From a virus, in the IMG/VR virus record IMGVR_UViG_3300045738_000847, positions 1-22,837 of that record: a DNA stretch of 22,837 nt, one strand, 5' to 3'. The notes beneath the pieces were generated by a model, which saw only the letters and a program-made list of their open reading frames with translations, had not been told where the DNA came from and did no database searches. A program made the position numbers and the translations under genes. Every line of letters starts with the position of its first letter. Position 1 is the first letter of the stretch. Of the stretch, positions 7,697-15,721 are shown piece by piece.

Positions 7697-9625
7697 ATGA
7701 TTATAAAATCTATTGAACTAAATAACTTCTTCATCATTGGGAATGCCCAACTCGATCTTCACAATCGAGGATTGGTACGTATATCGGGGGAAAACCATGA
7801 TGACTCTACATCGTCTAGCAATGGGAGTGGTAAGTCAGCCTTAGTTGAGGGGATTTACTGGGCACTCTTTGGCGACACTCTGCGTAGTTTGAAGAGTGTA
7901 GACCATGTTGTTAATAACAAGATGAAAAAGGATTGTTATGTAAAGCTGGAGTTTGAAGAGGGGGAGAATGCATATCGCGTTGAACGGTATCGTAAACACT
8001 CCAAGCATAAGAATAATCTATTCTTGTTTATCAATGACGTTGATTCTCGGGGAAAAGATAATCGAGAAACTCAATCCTTTATTGAAGACCTAGTGGGGAT
8101 GGACGCTGTTTCCTTTTCCAACTCCATCATCTTTGGACAGGGATACTCTAAGAACCTTCGACGGTTCAGTGAACTCACTGATAAAGAACAGAAAGAATGC
8201 TTAGAAAAGATTTTGAACTTGGAAATATTCTCCACAGCCCATGACGAGGTGCGCGAGAAGCTCAAAGAGATGAGTTCAGATTTAGGAATCTGTAGACGAG
8301 AAAAAGATTCATTAGATATTCAGCTTTCCAAGTTGAAAAGTCGGTTGGAAGAGAGCCGACAAAGTCACGATTCTTTTTCCAACGAACAAGATAGGAAGAT
8401 TGCTGTTATTTTAGGGAAACGGGATGTAGAAATTTCAGAAGTTGAGGAGCTTCAAACTGCGTTGGAGGCTCTTCCAGTAGGTAAGAGTCTAGAAGAGTTA
8501 GAACAATCGGTTCGTAAGTATAAGGGAGAGCTTGAAACTTATACTTATAAGAAAGAACGACTAATTTCTAAGTACAACACGGCTCGTTCAGAGATTTTGG
8601 TGCTGATAAACGGCATCAAGAAAGAGGTCTCTACCCTCCATGTTCGTAGTGAGAAGTTGAGCAATGGCGAAGACGAGGGAGAAGAGTGCTTCTATTGCGG
8701 AGCTTTCATTGCGAAAGTACGGATTGATAAAAAGAAAGAAGAGATAGAATTCGACGTGATTGATAAATCTAGAACGGTTCAGTCTCTTTCAGAAAAGCTT
8801 GGTCGATTAGAGGAAAAATATAAAGGAAGGGCAGATGGAATAGTCGAAATCCTAGATATGATTGGGGAGGTCTTAGGAGATTTAGATAGTGAGAAGAATC
8901 AAATATTTTCCCACCAGCAAAATCGAGAAAAGTTGAAATATAAAATCGATTATCAACAGAAATTAGCAGACACGTACGCCGAAGAGGCTCAGAGAATAGA
9001 AGCAGAAAAGAACCCATGGAAATCCATTGTTGACGACTTGGGAGCGGGTATCGCGGAGAATGACGAGCAGTCAAAGGTATTAGATGTTTCGTGTAAAGAG
9101 ATGCAAGACCAAATGTTGTATTACGAGTTTTGGAAGAAAGGATTTTCTAGAGAGGGAATTCGTTCTTATTTATTAGATCGCATTGTTCCTTTTCTCAATG
9201 AACGGGCTAATAAGTATTTGGAGATCCTTACGGACGGAGGCATCCACGTTAATTTTAGTGCCAGAAAGCAATTAGGGAGTGGGGAATGGAAAGAGAGTTT
9301 CAATGTGGAGGTTCTCAATACCAACGCTGCGAATTCCTATGAGGGCAATAGCGGAGGAGAGAAGCGTAGAATAGACTTGGCTATCTCTTTAGCGATTAAT
9401 GACTTCATTGCCAGTCGGAGCGGTAAACGTATCAACCTTTTATTGCTTGATGAAGTCTTTGAGAATATTGATGAGACCGGTGTGTACTTTGTAGTTAAAG
9501 TCTTAGAGGAGTTGACCAAGAGTCGATCCAGTGTATTCGTCATTACGCACCATGACTCTCTTGCGTCGTACTTCAATGAAACTATTACGTTATCTAGGCG
9601 TGACGGCATAGCTTATATTAATTAG
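7697..9625 (+). CDS. sbcC: SbcC/Rad50-like (T4 gp46-type) SMC-family ATPase
   Basis: A 642-residue protein with the whole Rad50 architecture: Walker A SNGSGKSAL (41-49), a Q-loop glutamine in FGQGYSKNL (about 147), coiled coil from about 180 to 325, zinc hook C331-FY-C334, returning coiled coil to about 470, ABC signature NSGGEKRR (551-558), Walker B LLLLDEVFE (581-589) and the H-loop THHD (617-620). It dimerises through the hook, and its ATPase head binds the SbcD-like nuclease at 4789. Length is near that of T4 gp46 (560) and much below bacterial SbcC (about 1050), so the coils are short, as in phages. A 37-base AT-rich spacer precedes it with only a weak RBS. The neighbouring endolysin ends just before that spacer. 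Confidence 0.95.
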   Translation: MIIKSIELNNFFIIGNAQLDLHNRGLVRISGENHDDSTSSSNGSGKSALVEGIYWALFGDTLRSLKSVDHVVNNKMKKDCYVKLEFEEGENAYRVERYRKHSKHKNNLFLFINDVDSRGKDNRETQSFIEDLVGMDAVSFSNSIIFGQGYSKNLRRFSELTDKEQKECLEKILNLEIFSTAHDEVREKLKEMSSDLGICRREKDSLDIQLSKLKSRLEESRQSHDSFSNEQDRKIAVILGKRDVEISEVEELQTALEALPVGKSLEELEQSVRKYKGELETYTYKKERLISKYNTARSEILVLINGIKKEVSTLHVRSEKLSNGEDEGEECFYCGAFIAKVRIDKKKEEIEFDVIDKSRTVQSLSEKLGRLEEKYKGRADGIVEILDMIGEVLGDLDSEKNQIFSHQQNREKLKYKIDYQQKLADTYAEEAQRIEAEKNPWKSIVDDLGAGIAENDEQSKVLDVSCKEMQDQMLYYEFWKKGFSREGIRSYLLDRIVPFLNERANKYLEILTDGGIHVNFSARKQLGSGEWKESFNVEVLNTNAANSYEGNSGGEKRRIDLAISLAINDFIASRSGKRINLLLLDEVFENIDETGVYFVVKVLEELTKSRSSVFVITHHDSLASYFNETITLSRRDGIAYIN

Positions 9626-9637
9626 GAGAAGTGGATA

Positions 9638-9859
9638 ATGGAACGAAAAGCTGTTGAGTCTTCTAACCTGGCAGAGATTGGATACGATGAAAATGATCGC
9701 ATTCTTGAGGTGAAGTTCAAAAAGGGAGTGATATATCGATATTACGAAGTCCCGTCTACTACGTATGCGGAGATCGTGGAGGCAGAGTCTGTTGGAAGAG
9801 TCTTTCAGGAGCTTGTGAAGGCCGGAGGATATCGCTATGAGCGTCTGGAGAGTGAGTAA
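9638..9859 (+). CDS. KTSC domain protein
   Basis: 73 residues that fit the KTSC family along the full length: VESSNLAEIGYD at the start, then LEVKFKKGVIYRYYEVP, then a Y-x6-EA-S-G stretch (YAEIVEAESVGRVFQEL), ending in a Tyr/Arg-rich strand. The family is small and common in phages and bacteria; its role is not established, though it is found fused to or next to nucleic-acid enzymes. AGGAG lies 9 bases before ATG, directly after sbcC. The stop overlaps the next start (TAATG). Confidence 0.85.
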   Translation: MERKAVESSNLAEIGYDENDRILEVKFKKGVIYRYYEVPSTTYAEIVEAESVGRVFQELVKAGGYRYERLESE

Positions 9860-10047
9860 TGTATAGATTTGTCTCTTTGGTCGCGTGGTATTACGTCATC
9901 GTCATTGGCGCAGTTATCCTCACTTCCATTAAAGATAAACGTGCTGGAAAAGAGGTGAGTTTCAGTGATGTCAATTTAGACATCCCTATTATCTCTTTGA
10001 TTTATATAATCTATTATTATGCGGGGGGATTCGGTGCTAGTCCTTAG
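9859..10047 (+). CDS. Small protein with two predicted membrane helices
   Basis: 62 residues with a hydrophobic segment at about 4-23 (FVSLVAWYYVIVIGAVIL), a charged loop (SIKDKRAGKEVSFSDVN) and a second hydrophobic segment at about 41-57 (IPIISLIYIIYYYAGGF). Both ends would face the same side. Start ATG overlaps the previous stop. Holin-like topology is possible given the endolysin upstream, but there is no family signature; it is unrecognised. Confidence 0.6.
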   Translation: MYRFVSLVAWYYVIVIGAVILTSIKDKRAGKEVSFSDVNLDIPIISLIYIIYYYAGGFGASP

Positions 10048-10074
10048 TATTCTTAGCGAATATTATTATTTTTG
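10046..10074 (+). terminator. Weak intrinsic terminator candidate after the sbcC group
   Basis: A 7-bp AT-rich stem (AGTATTC with GAATATT, loop TTAGC) is followed by a T-rich tail (attattttt). It starts at the stop of the preceding gene. Stem strength is low, so termination would be partial at best. Confidence 0.35.
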
Positions 10075-10100
10075 ACGCTTTGCGCTTTTGTTCATGCAAT
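10072..10100 (+). promoter_or_regulatory. Sigma70-like promoter candidate
   Basis: TTGACG (10072-10077) and TGCAAT (10095-10100) are separated by exactly 17 bases and follow the terminator-like hairpin. The -35 matches 5 of 6 and the -10 only 4 of 6. It overlaps the start of the ORF at 10080, which would then need a later start codon. Confidence 0.25.
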
Positions 10101-10310
10101 ACTGTTGCAGTGGATGATCAGAAGCCGTATGACGTAGATGTTCATGAGATGCATGAATATGTTGTCGGCATGTTTCGGGCATTCATCGAGAGTAAAAAAT
10201 TTCGAGAGATACTCAATGATCACTTTGTGGTACGTCATTGGGTTGTAGATGATAAACTTATTCGGATTGAGGTTATAGAGAAAGATTTACAACCTAAATA
10301 TCTAAATTAG
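10080..10310 (+). CDS. Hypothetical protein, start uncertain
   Basis: Up to 76 residues. The C-terminal two-thirds look like a real alpha/beta protein: VHEMHEYVVGMFRAFIESKKFREIL as a helix, then HFVVRHWVVDDKLIRIEVIEKDL as strands. The start is unclear. TTG 10080, GTG 10110 and ATG 10149 are all in frame and none has a good Shine-Dalgarno. Its stop is followed 3 bases later by the next ATG, so it probably belongs to the following operon. The family is not recognised. Confidence 0.5.
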   Translation: MRFCSCNTVAVDDQKPYDVDVHEMHEYVVGMFRAFIESKKFREILNDHFVVRHWVVDDKLIRIEVIEKDLQPKYLN

Positions 10311-10313
10311 ATT

Positions 10314-10925
10314 ATGAAATTACATCCTGTCACCGCTTCCTCTTCTTCTATAGATCTGATTGAGCTTTCAGATTCCATTGGCCGTTCTTCGTCTGTTCGC
10401 TCTCGTGCAGGCAAGCGTGCGAAAGCTAAAGGGTCCTCTTTTGAACGTCGCATAGCGAAGTCTTTAGGGGACTGGTGGGGGACTAAATTCTATAGGACGC
10501 CTCAAAGTGGAGGCTCGTACCTCAAAGAGGGCTATGAACTGGCTGGAGATGTAGCGACCCCGGCAGAAGATTTTAGGTTTCATGTAGAGTGTAAGAACCA
10601 GCAATGCTTAGGGAAATTCCACAATTTCTTAGTGTCTGAGAAGGCGGCTGTGTGGAAGTGGTGGGAACAATGTCAATCTGATTGTCCTAAAGATAGAGTT
10701 CCTCTACTGATTTTCACCAAGAATCATATGCCTGCATGGGTGCTTATGCAGGCAGAGTTATTTGATATTTTAGTAGATAAGAGTTTGTCTTCTAATGGAG
10801 ATACTGGCCTTGAATATCAAGCTTATATTTCTGTGGGGGATGTAATCGTAGTTACATTGGAAAGGTTTCTCGCAATACCGAAGCTCGTGATGATAGAAAC
10901 TTTAAAGGAATACGGATATGTCTAA
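10314..10925 (+). CDS. PD-(D/E)XK nuclease, possibly Holliday-junction resolvase-like
   Basis: 203 residues. After a Ser-rich head and a basic segment (RAGKRAKAKGSSFERRIAK) the nuclease core appears: helix Glu E44, a strand and loop with RTPQSGGSY, D79 in AGDV, then E92-x-K94 in HVECKNQQ. This is the E...D...ExK order of PD-(D/E)XK enzymes, and the early GSSFERRIA plus a -GD-- strand resembles phage resolvase/VRR-type members. It would cut branched or recombining DNA, fitting the RecA/SbcCD genes upstream. No strong RBS is visible; the ATG lies 3 bases after the previous stop, so translational coupling is likely. The C-terminus (about 115-203) is unassigned. Exact substrate cannot be told. 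Confidence 0.7.
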   Translation: MKLHPVTASSSSIDLIELSDSIGRSSSVRSRAGKRAKAKGSSFERRIAKSLGDWWGTKFYRTPQSGGSYLKEGYELAGDVATPAEDFRFHVECKNQQCLGKFHNFLVSEKAAVWKWWEQCQSDCPKDRVPLLIFTKNHMPAWVLMQAELFDILVDKSLSSNGDTGLEYQAYISVGDVIVVTLERFLAIPKLVMIETLKEYGYV

Positions 10926-11022
10926 AGATAATAAGACAGCAGAAGTGTCAGTTCCTCGCTGCACCCATTGCGGCAACTTACTCTTACGTTGTAATTGTAC
11001 TGATAATAAAGTGAAGAAGTAG
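10918..11022 (+). CDS. 34-residue zinc-ribbon-like micropeptide
   Basis: The frame reads MSKDNKTAEVSVP, then CTHCGNLLLRCNC, then a Lys-rich end and TAG. The C-x2-C-x6-C-x-C arrangement could bind one zinc. AAGGA lies about 9 bases before ATG, the start overlaps the preceding nuclease gene by 8 bases, and the next gene begins 9 bases after the stop. The fit to the gap, RBS and cysteine pattern argue for a real gene. Function is unknown. Confidence 0.6.
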   Translation: MSKDNKTAEVSVPRCTHCGNLLLRCNCTDNKVKK

Positions 11023-11031
11023 GACCGTATC

Positions 11032-11595
11032 ATGGAAGATAAAACGTACTTCATGGCAGTAGATGTTCAGAATCTTTGGTATTCATGTAGAAATACTTAC
11101 GGCAAAGAATATCGAGTAGACTATGCTGCTCTTCTTAAATTTGTTCAAAAGCAAGTACTGGAGTCTGGCTCCACTTTAAATGTGACGGCCTACCTCATTG
11201 TTTCCAGTCATCATGATCAAACAAACTTTATCAATGCATTGCGCTCATTGGGGTTCAACATCAAAAAGCGTCATATTACGTTTGGAAAGAGCCGACAGAG
11301 TCCTCAAAACACCAATTGGGATGTGGGAATTGCCGCCGACGCCTTCATGCAAGATGATGAATACGATTCATTTATCCTCATAAGTGGGGATGGAGATTTT
11401 GTTTATCTTGCAGAACCTCTTCGAGAGCTTGAGAAGGAAGTAGTAGTGTGCTCATTTGAAGAGAGTACCAGTAAGACTTTGGCGACAGCCGCCACGAGAA
11501 CCTATTACTTTGATGACAGTGTGGTTTACAATCCTCGCGGACGGTGGGAAGAGTCTCAGGGCGCAGACTATGGGGCACCCGATTTTTCGGTCTAA
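11032..11595 (+). CDS. NYN-domain (PIN-like) protein, putative RNase
   Basis: 187 residues with the NYN/LabA-type (formerly DUF88) layout: AVDVQNLWYS with D11 and N14 at the N-terminus, NWDVGIAADAF with D97 and D103, and ISGDGDFVYL with D120 and D122, followed by the typical strand around EVVVCSFEESTSKTLA. These acidic residues form the metal site of PIN-like nucleases. Proteins of this class cut RNA or act in RNA turnover; in a phage it might act on host or phage transcripts, which is inference. The weak RBS TAGGA overlaps the stop of the zinc micropeptide. The last 25 residues or so look disordered. Confidence 0.8.
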   Translation: MEDKTYFMAVDVQNLWYSCRNTYGKEYRVDYAALLKFVQKQVLESGSTLNVTAYLIVSSHHDQTNFINALRSLGFNIKKRHITFGKSRQSPQNTNWDVGIAADAFMQDDEYDSFILISGDGDFVYLAEPLRELEKEVVVCSFEESTSKTLATAATRTYYFDDSVVYNPRGRWEESQGADYGAPDFSV

Positions 11596-11630
11596 TTTTA
11601 CTTAAATGATAGAGGGGATGTTAGGGGGAG

Positions 11631-11957
11631 ATGAGTGACAGTTTTCTTAGTCAACTTGTAGACTTTGGTGCCTTAGGCTTATTCGCCGCCTACCTTGCTA
11701 TCCAACATTTTAGAACTGAAAAGCGTTTAGATCGGCTGATTACTGATTTTCAGCAAGAACTTAAATCTATTAGCGATGCCTTTGACGCAAGGGCCAATAC
11801 TATTCGAGATCGTTACGAGCAGGTTATCTCAAATTTACGTGTAGAGTACCGCAGTGAGCGCGATAAAATAGCTGATCAAAGAGACGCTTTACATAAAGAA
11901 CTTTTAGATCGAGAGCGTCAATCCGTTATGAATTGGAAGCTACGAGATGATAAATAA
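11631..11957 (+). CDS. Membrane-anchored coiled-coil protein, possibly BhlA/UviB holin-like
   Basis: 108 residues: a single N-terminal hydrophobic segment (about 9-25, VDFGALGLFAAYLAIQHF), a basic cluster, then one long charged helix to the end (about 28-105) with heptad-like spacing. BhlA/UviB-type phage holins have this form, though usually with a shorter helix. A spanin-like role is less likely because there is no lipobox and no proline-rich part. The gene lies just before the terminase and not next to the endolysin. AGGGGG is only 3 bases before the ATG, closer than ideal. Confidence 0.45.
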   Translation: MSDSFLSQLVDFGALGLFAAYLAIQHFRTEKRLDRLITDFQQELKSISDAFDARANTIRDRYEQVISNLRVEYRSERDKIADQRDALHKELLDRERQSVMNWKLRDDK

Positions 11958-12017
11958 CGGTAATGTGAATGCTTTCCCTTTGGCATTTATATTTCTTTGG
12001 TATATTCTTTGAAATAT

Positions 12018-13766
12018 ATGGACCCTCAATCACAGAAGAGTGCCTCATTCGGCGGACTTTCCCATGTTGAATTGGAAGCCTTACGCTTAGAAAATCTTGG
12101 TGTGTGGTGTGCCCTTAATACATTCAAAGTAGATCACCGTTCATTTACGTTTGCTAAGCGTAAGTATCTCAAAAAGATATACCTTAGTACGAACCCACTT
12201 ATTAGCGTGAGAAAGTGTACCCAGGTGGGGCTTACCATTTGGATGGTCCTAAAGGTTTTACATAAGCTACGGTATGCAGAACTTATCGGGGCAAAAATAG
12301 CTAAGAAGGCAGGCTTTTATTTCCCGGTCCACGATGCTGTCTCTAAGTTTTCCAAAGATAGATTGGCCCCTTTAGTCGCCAATATTCCAGAGTTTTCTGA
12401 AGTAATGGATAACCAAGGGAGTATTGAACTGAAGCAGCTTGGTAATTCTTCTTTGTATATGTCGTACATGGGAGGTACAGCCACCAAGGATTCTACTCCT
12501 TTGGACATCATCTGCCTCGATGAGACTCGTTTGATGGATGTAGCTGATATTAATCAGGTTGAAGAGCGACTCTCAGGCTCTCTTACTCCCGAAATTTATA
12601 AGATTTCAACTGCTGGTTTACCCAACGATGCTATTGACAAGGCATTTCTCCAGGGAAATCAGCAGTTTTGGCACACTGTGTGTAACTGTAGCGACGGAGT
12701 TATCCTTTCTGATGTATTTCCAGATTGTATTGGGCAGCGTCGTAAAAAAGGTGGGGTGGTTGAGTACTTCTACCGATGTCCGGTGTGCGGGAAAGAAGAT
12801 TTAGAGCCCCAGGATGGGGATTATAGAGCGCATAATCCCTCTTCTCACATCGACAGCTTTCATATTCATCATATGCTTTCGCCTACCAAGACCCCTAAAA
12901 TTGTGTGGGAACGCTATATCACCACCGACAACATCAAAGAGTTTTATAACGCTGTATTAGGGAAACCTTATATCGATGAAGAGAATATTGGCCTAACAGA
13001 TGATGAGTTGGTGGCCTGTGTGAATACTGACCTCACGTGGGGGATGGACAAACAAAATACTTGTATGGGTGTGGACCAACGCTCAGGTCAATTGCATGTG
13101 GTTATCTTGAAGCCGTCGAGCGGGAAGAAACAAATTGTCCATGTTGAGGTAGTCGATAACTACTGTGAACGATACAAAGAGGGCGGTAAAATTGTTTCAC
13201 CTTTCAAACGTCTCTATCAGTTGATGCATGAGTATGATGTAGACATGTGCGTATTGGACGCGCTTCCCAATGCAAATGAGGCGAAAGAGTTCGCTGCTGA
13301 GTTCCCTGGACGTATATTTTTGTCTTACTATAAAGGGAGCCAAGATATGGCTCGTTGGTCTGATAAAAATCCGAAGACAAAGAATTCTGATCCTCCTCCT
13401 CTTCGTAAAAGTAAAGACTCTCTCAAGTTCAAATGGGTGGTGCTCTTAGACCGGTATAAATCAATTGAATATGCTTTGAGGCATTGGCGGGATAGAAGTG
13501 TGGAGTGTCCTCCTCCCCGAGGGTTAGTTCAAGAGGTACGAGATGAAAAGACTGGGACTTATCAACCTGAATTTGTCTGTGAAAATATACTCTTCACGCA
13601 CATGAAGAGCGTGGTACGTGAATTGGTTCAATCAAAATTGGAGCCAGGAAGGTATCGGTATCGATGGAATAACTTGGGGCTTGATCCCCACTTTTTACAT
13701 GCATTTACGTACGCTGTGATTGCCTCTGAGCGAAAGAAGCGAGCTTTCAATTTCGCATTTATCTAG
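12018..13766 (+). CDS. terL: Terminase large subunit (GpA-like ATPase/nuclease)
   Basis: 582 residues from ATG 12018; TTG starts upstream are in frame but none has an RBS. The ATPase part has the divergent Walker A RKCTQVGLT (65-73), matching the K-x2-Q-x-G-x-T form of GpA-type terminases, and Walker B DIICLDE (163-169) with catalytic Glu. A zinc ribbon follows: CNC at 222-224 and CPVC at 254-257. The nuclease part begins near MGVDQRSGQLHVVIL and has later Asp residues in DVDMCVLDALP; the C-terminus ends in HFLHAFTYAVIASE. It powers DNA packaging into the prohead and cuts the concatemer. The intergenic 60 bases before it contain an AATGC/GCATT hairpin. The next gene encodes an HTH protein that may be the small subunit. 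Confidence 0.88.
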   Translation: MDPQSQKSASFGGLSHVELEALRLENLGVWCALNTFKVDHRSFTFAKRKYLKKIYLSTNPLISVRKCTQVGLTIWMVLKVLHKLRYAELIGAKIAKKAGFYFPVHDAVSKFSKDRLAPLVANIPEFSEVMDNQGSIELKQLGNSSLYMSYMGGTATKDSTPLDIICLDETRLMDVADINQVEERLSGSLTPEIYKISTAGLPNDAIDKAFLQGNQQFWHTVCNCSDGVILSDVFPDCIGQRRKKGGVVEYFYRCPVCGKEDLEPQDGDYRAHNPSSHIDSFHIHHMLSPTKTPKIVWERYITTDNIKEFYNAVLGKPYIDEENIGLTDDELVACVNTDLTWGMDKQNTCMGVDQRSGQLHVVILKPSSGKKQIVHVEVVDNYCERYKEGGKIVSPFKRLYQLMHEYDVDMCVLDALPNANEAKEFAAEFPGRIFLSYYKGSQDMARWSDKNPKTKNSDPPPLRKSKDSLKFKWVVLLDRYKSIEYALRHWRDRSVECPPPRGLVQEVRDEKTGTYQPEFVCENILFTHMKSVVRELVQSKLEPGRYRYRWNNLGLDPHFLHAFTYAVIASERKKRAFNFAFI

Positions 13767-13771
13767 GAGAA

Positions 13772-14407
13772 ATGATGCCACGTCAGCCTATTACAGATGT
13801 AAATGACATCCCCGAGATTTTTCCCCCGCGTGATAAAGAAAGCAAAGTGAAATGTACGCAGGCTGAGATGGAGATGCGTAGGCTAGAGGTGAGTAGGCGT
13901 AGATTATGTGGCGAGCCGATTCATCAGATTGCGAATGAGTTAGGGTATAGCATTGTAACTATCTCTAAAGATATTGCTGCCATTCACGAGAGTAATATCC
14001 AGCTTATACAAAATTTTGAGCAAGAAGATTTTATATCTGAGTCATTAGAGGTTTATAAAAGGGTAGAGAGAGAAGCTTTTATGCAGCTTTATGAAGTGCC
14101 TGATGGGGATGTTCGTAAGTCAAAATTTCTCAAAGATATTCGAGACACCAGAAAAGCTACTATTGAGCTTTTACAAGACAGTGGGCTTGTTCGTAAAGAG
14201 CCGAAGAAGATCGATGTGGATATCAGTATAGATGTTTTGAATCATTGGACTGCGGCGCAAAAAACGCTAGTCTGTGATGCCATTTTAGACGCCGCCGTGA
14301 TTGGGTCAGTTGAGGAGGACGAGGAGCCCTTTGATCCTTATGCGGATGCGCTTCAAAAATCTCAGGACGTGGAAGGCGCAGCGGAATTTATAGAACAAGA
14401 GGAGTGA
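13772..14407 (+). CDS. HTH protein next to terL, possible small terminase subunit
   Basis: 211 residues. A helix-turn-helix is visible at about residues 40-70 (RRRLCGEPIHQIANELGYS, then VTISKDIAAIHESN), followed by a long helical segment, a linker and a very acidic C-terminus (VEEDEEPFDPYADAL). DNA-binding N-terminus plus oligomerising helices is the small terminase plan, and adjacency to terL supports it, though the order (after terL) is the reverse of the common one. A transcription regulator is the main alternative. AGGAGA precedes ATG 13772; ATG 13775 is also possible. It stops in TGA. Confidence 0.5.
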   Translation: MMPRQPITDVNDIPEIFPPRDKESKVKCTQAEMEMRRLEVSRRRLCGEPIHQIANELGYSIVTISKDIAAIHESNIQLIQNFEQEDFISESLEVYKRVEREAFMQLYEVPDGDVRKSKFLKDIRDTRKATIELLQDSGLVRKEPKKIDVDISIDVLNHWTAAQKTLVCDAILDAAVIGSVEEDEEPFDPYADALQKSQDVEGAAEFIEQEE

Positions 14408-14410
14408 CCC

Positions 14411-14779
14411 TTGGATCCAATTATGTGGGTAATAAAAATTGTGGTGACAGCGATGGCGCTGTTTACAACTGTCCTATGTTCTCTTGATAACCCAGTAGTC
14501 GTAGATCGCCCGTGGTATGGGGCTGAGGCGTCTTGTAATCTTTCCTACGACAACTCCGAGCTATGCTGCACGTGGAAGTATTTGATAGACCGTTACTGTT
14601 GCGAGACCGCAGACGATCCCGTGTGTGATGACGATTGTACGGAAGCAGAGCGGAAAGAAGATGAAAAGAATGCTTTGTGGGGGATTGATTCTTATTGCGT
14701 GAAGTTGGGGCAGTGTAGGTGGATATACAATGGAGGAGGTATAGATATGCCCCCTATGTATGACGATGAAGAAGATTAG
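14411..14779 (+). CDS. Exported cysteine-rich protein
   Basis: 122 residues from TTG 14411, chosen because GAGGAG (14399-14404) lies 6 bases upstream; ATG 14423 is in frame. The N-terminus carries a hydrophobic run (MWVIKIVVTAMALFTTVLC) typical of a signal peptide. The rest has nine further cysteines, including CC pairs in SELCCTWKY and DRYCCETAD, and an acidic end. The even total and exported form suggest disulfide bonds outside the cytoplasm. The Cys after TTVL lacks the small residue expected for a lipobox, so lipidation is doubtful. Location between packaging and accessory genes gives no role; unrecognised. Confidence 0.6.
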   Translation: MDPIMWVIKIVVTAMALFTTVLCSLDNPVVVDRPWYGAEASCNLSYDNSELCCTWKYLIDRYCCETADDPVCDDDCTEAERKEDEKNALWGIDSYCVKLGQCRWIYNGGGIDMPPMYDDEED

Positions 14780-14811
14780 TTTTCTCTAGCTTGATTTTTT
14801 TTGTTTGACGG

Positions 14812-14833
14812 GTAACTACCTAGGTGGTATCGT
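14812..14833 (+). promoter_or_regulatory. Phage motif GTAAC-N7-GTGGTATCGT, copy 1 (putative promoter)
   Basis: GTAAC at 14812-14816 and GTGGTATCGT at 14824-14833 with a 7-base spacer. One base (G for A) departs from the ten-base consensus. It follows a run of eight T's and a TTGACG, and lies 43 bases before the DUF932 gene start. Confidence 0.65.
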
Positions 14834-14876
14834 TGTAGTCACAAAGCAGTTGGTAACTGTTATTAGGAGATTACAA

Positions 14877-15710
14877 ATGAGACTATATAAAGTGATTGAT
14901 ACGCAGGATGTATGTTTCCCTGTTTCCAAGAAGCCCATCTTTTTTGAATCGGACGGTTTAGGGGTTCTTCAAGTGCCGGATCGATTTGCGGTTGTACGTG
15001 AAGACACACAAGAGGCTCTCTCAGTAGTGAGCGACTCTTATACTATTGTTCCTAACAAAGAGGTCATCTCTAAAGCTCGTGAGGCGTTTGAACGTCTTTC
15101 GCTTCCTACAGTGGAGGATTTTCGCACTACTAAAAATGGTGCACGTCTGTACGCGGAGTTTGTTATTCCGAGCATTGAGATCGAGGTCAAAAAGGGTGAT
15201 GTGGTTCAGATGAAGGGAATCTTCCACAATTCTTATGACACCTCCAAGTCGTATACGTTGGCTGTAGGGGGCTATAGGCTCGTGTGTTCCAATGGGATGA
15301 TGATTGGTGAGGAGTTGTTTCGAGTACGACGCAAGCACATTGGCGAGATTAACGTAGCTGAGTTAGTGCATGAGGTGGAGCGTGCGGTTGGGACTTATCA
15401 AGAGGAGGTTCTACCTTATTGGCAGAATCTTGCTCAACTTGAGATTCCCATGGTGCGTCTGGAGGAGCGATTGGAGACGGCTGTAGAGGAGCGCATCTTG
15501 CCTAAAAAGTTTGCTGCACGTGCCTTGGAGAGCGTCACTCAAAGCGACAGTCGAGATCATGCGGACTCTGCGTCTTTATGGGAGGTTTATAACGCCTTCA
15601 CTGCGCTGACTACACATGAGGTTGCTCCGCGTAGTTATGAGCGTTCTCGCCAGTTGGGAGAGATTTCTCTTGGTTTTGTGCGTGATTTATATTGTCAAGA
15701 AATCCAATAA
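14877..15710 (+). CDS. DUF932 family protein
   Basis: 277 residues from ATG 14877, preceded by AGGAGA at 7 bases. The frame is open further upstream, but that part runs through the promoter-like motif. The sequence has the DUF932 features: RFAVVREDTQEALSVVSDSYTIV near residues 35-60, a central strand pair with GDVVQMKGIFHNSYD, then GYRLVCSNGMMIG with the conserved CSNG, and a helical C-terminus around LEERLETAVEER. Such proteins are common in phages and plasmids and their activity is not established. It is the first gene of the accessory region and probably shares its transcript with the DUF2786 gene 11 bases downstream. Confidence 0.82.
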   Translation: MRLYKVIDTQDVCFPVSKKPIFFESDGLGVLQVPDRFAVVREDTQEALSVVSDSYTIVPNKEVISKAREAFERLSLPTVEDFRTTKNGARLYAEFVIPSIEIEVKKGDVVQMKGIFHNSYDTSKSYTLAVGGYRLVCSNGMMIGEELFRVRRKHIGEINVAELVHEVERAVGTYQEEVLPYWQNLAQLEIPMVRLEERLETAVEERILPKKFAARALESVTQSDSRDHADSASLWEVYNAFTALTTHEVAPRSYERSRQLGEISLGFVRDLYCQEIQ

Positions 15711-15721
15711 GGAATTTATAA

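Noticed and set aside
9884-9893. GTGGTATTAC as a further copy of the promoter motif.
   Set aside because: It lies inside a coding gene, lacks GTAAC at the fixed 12-base distance, and differs at several bases.
13772-14779. Readthrough joining the HTH gene and the Cys-rich gene, which share a frame across a TGA.
   Set aside because: The downstream gene has its own GAGGAG-spaced TTG and a signal peptide that would be buried in a fusion; a shared frame has a one in three chance.
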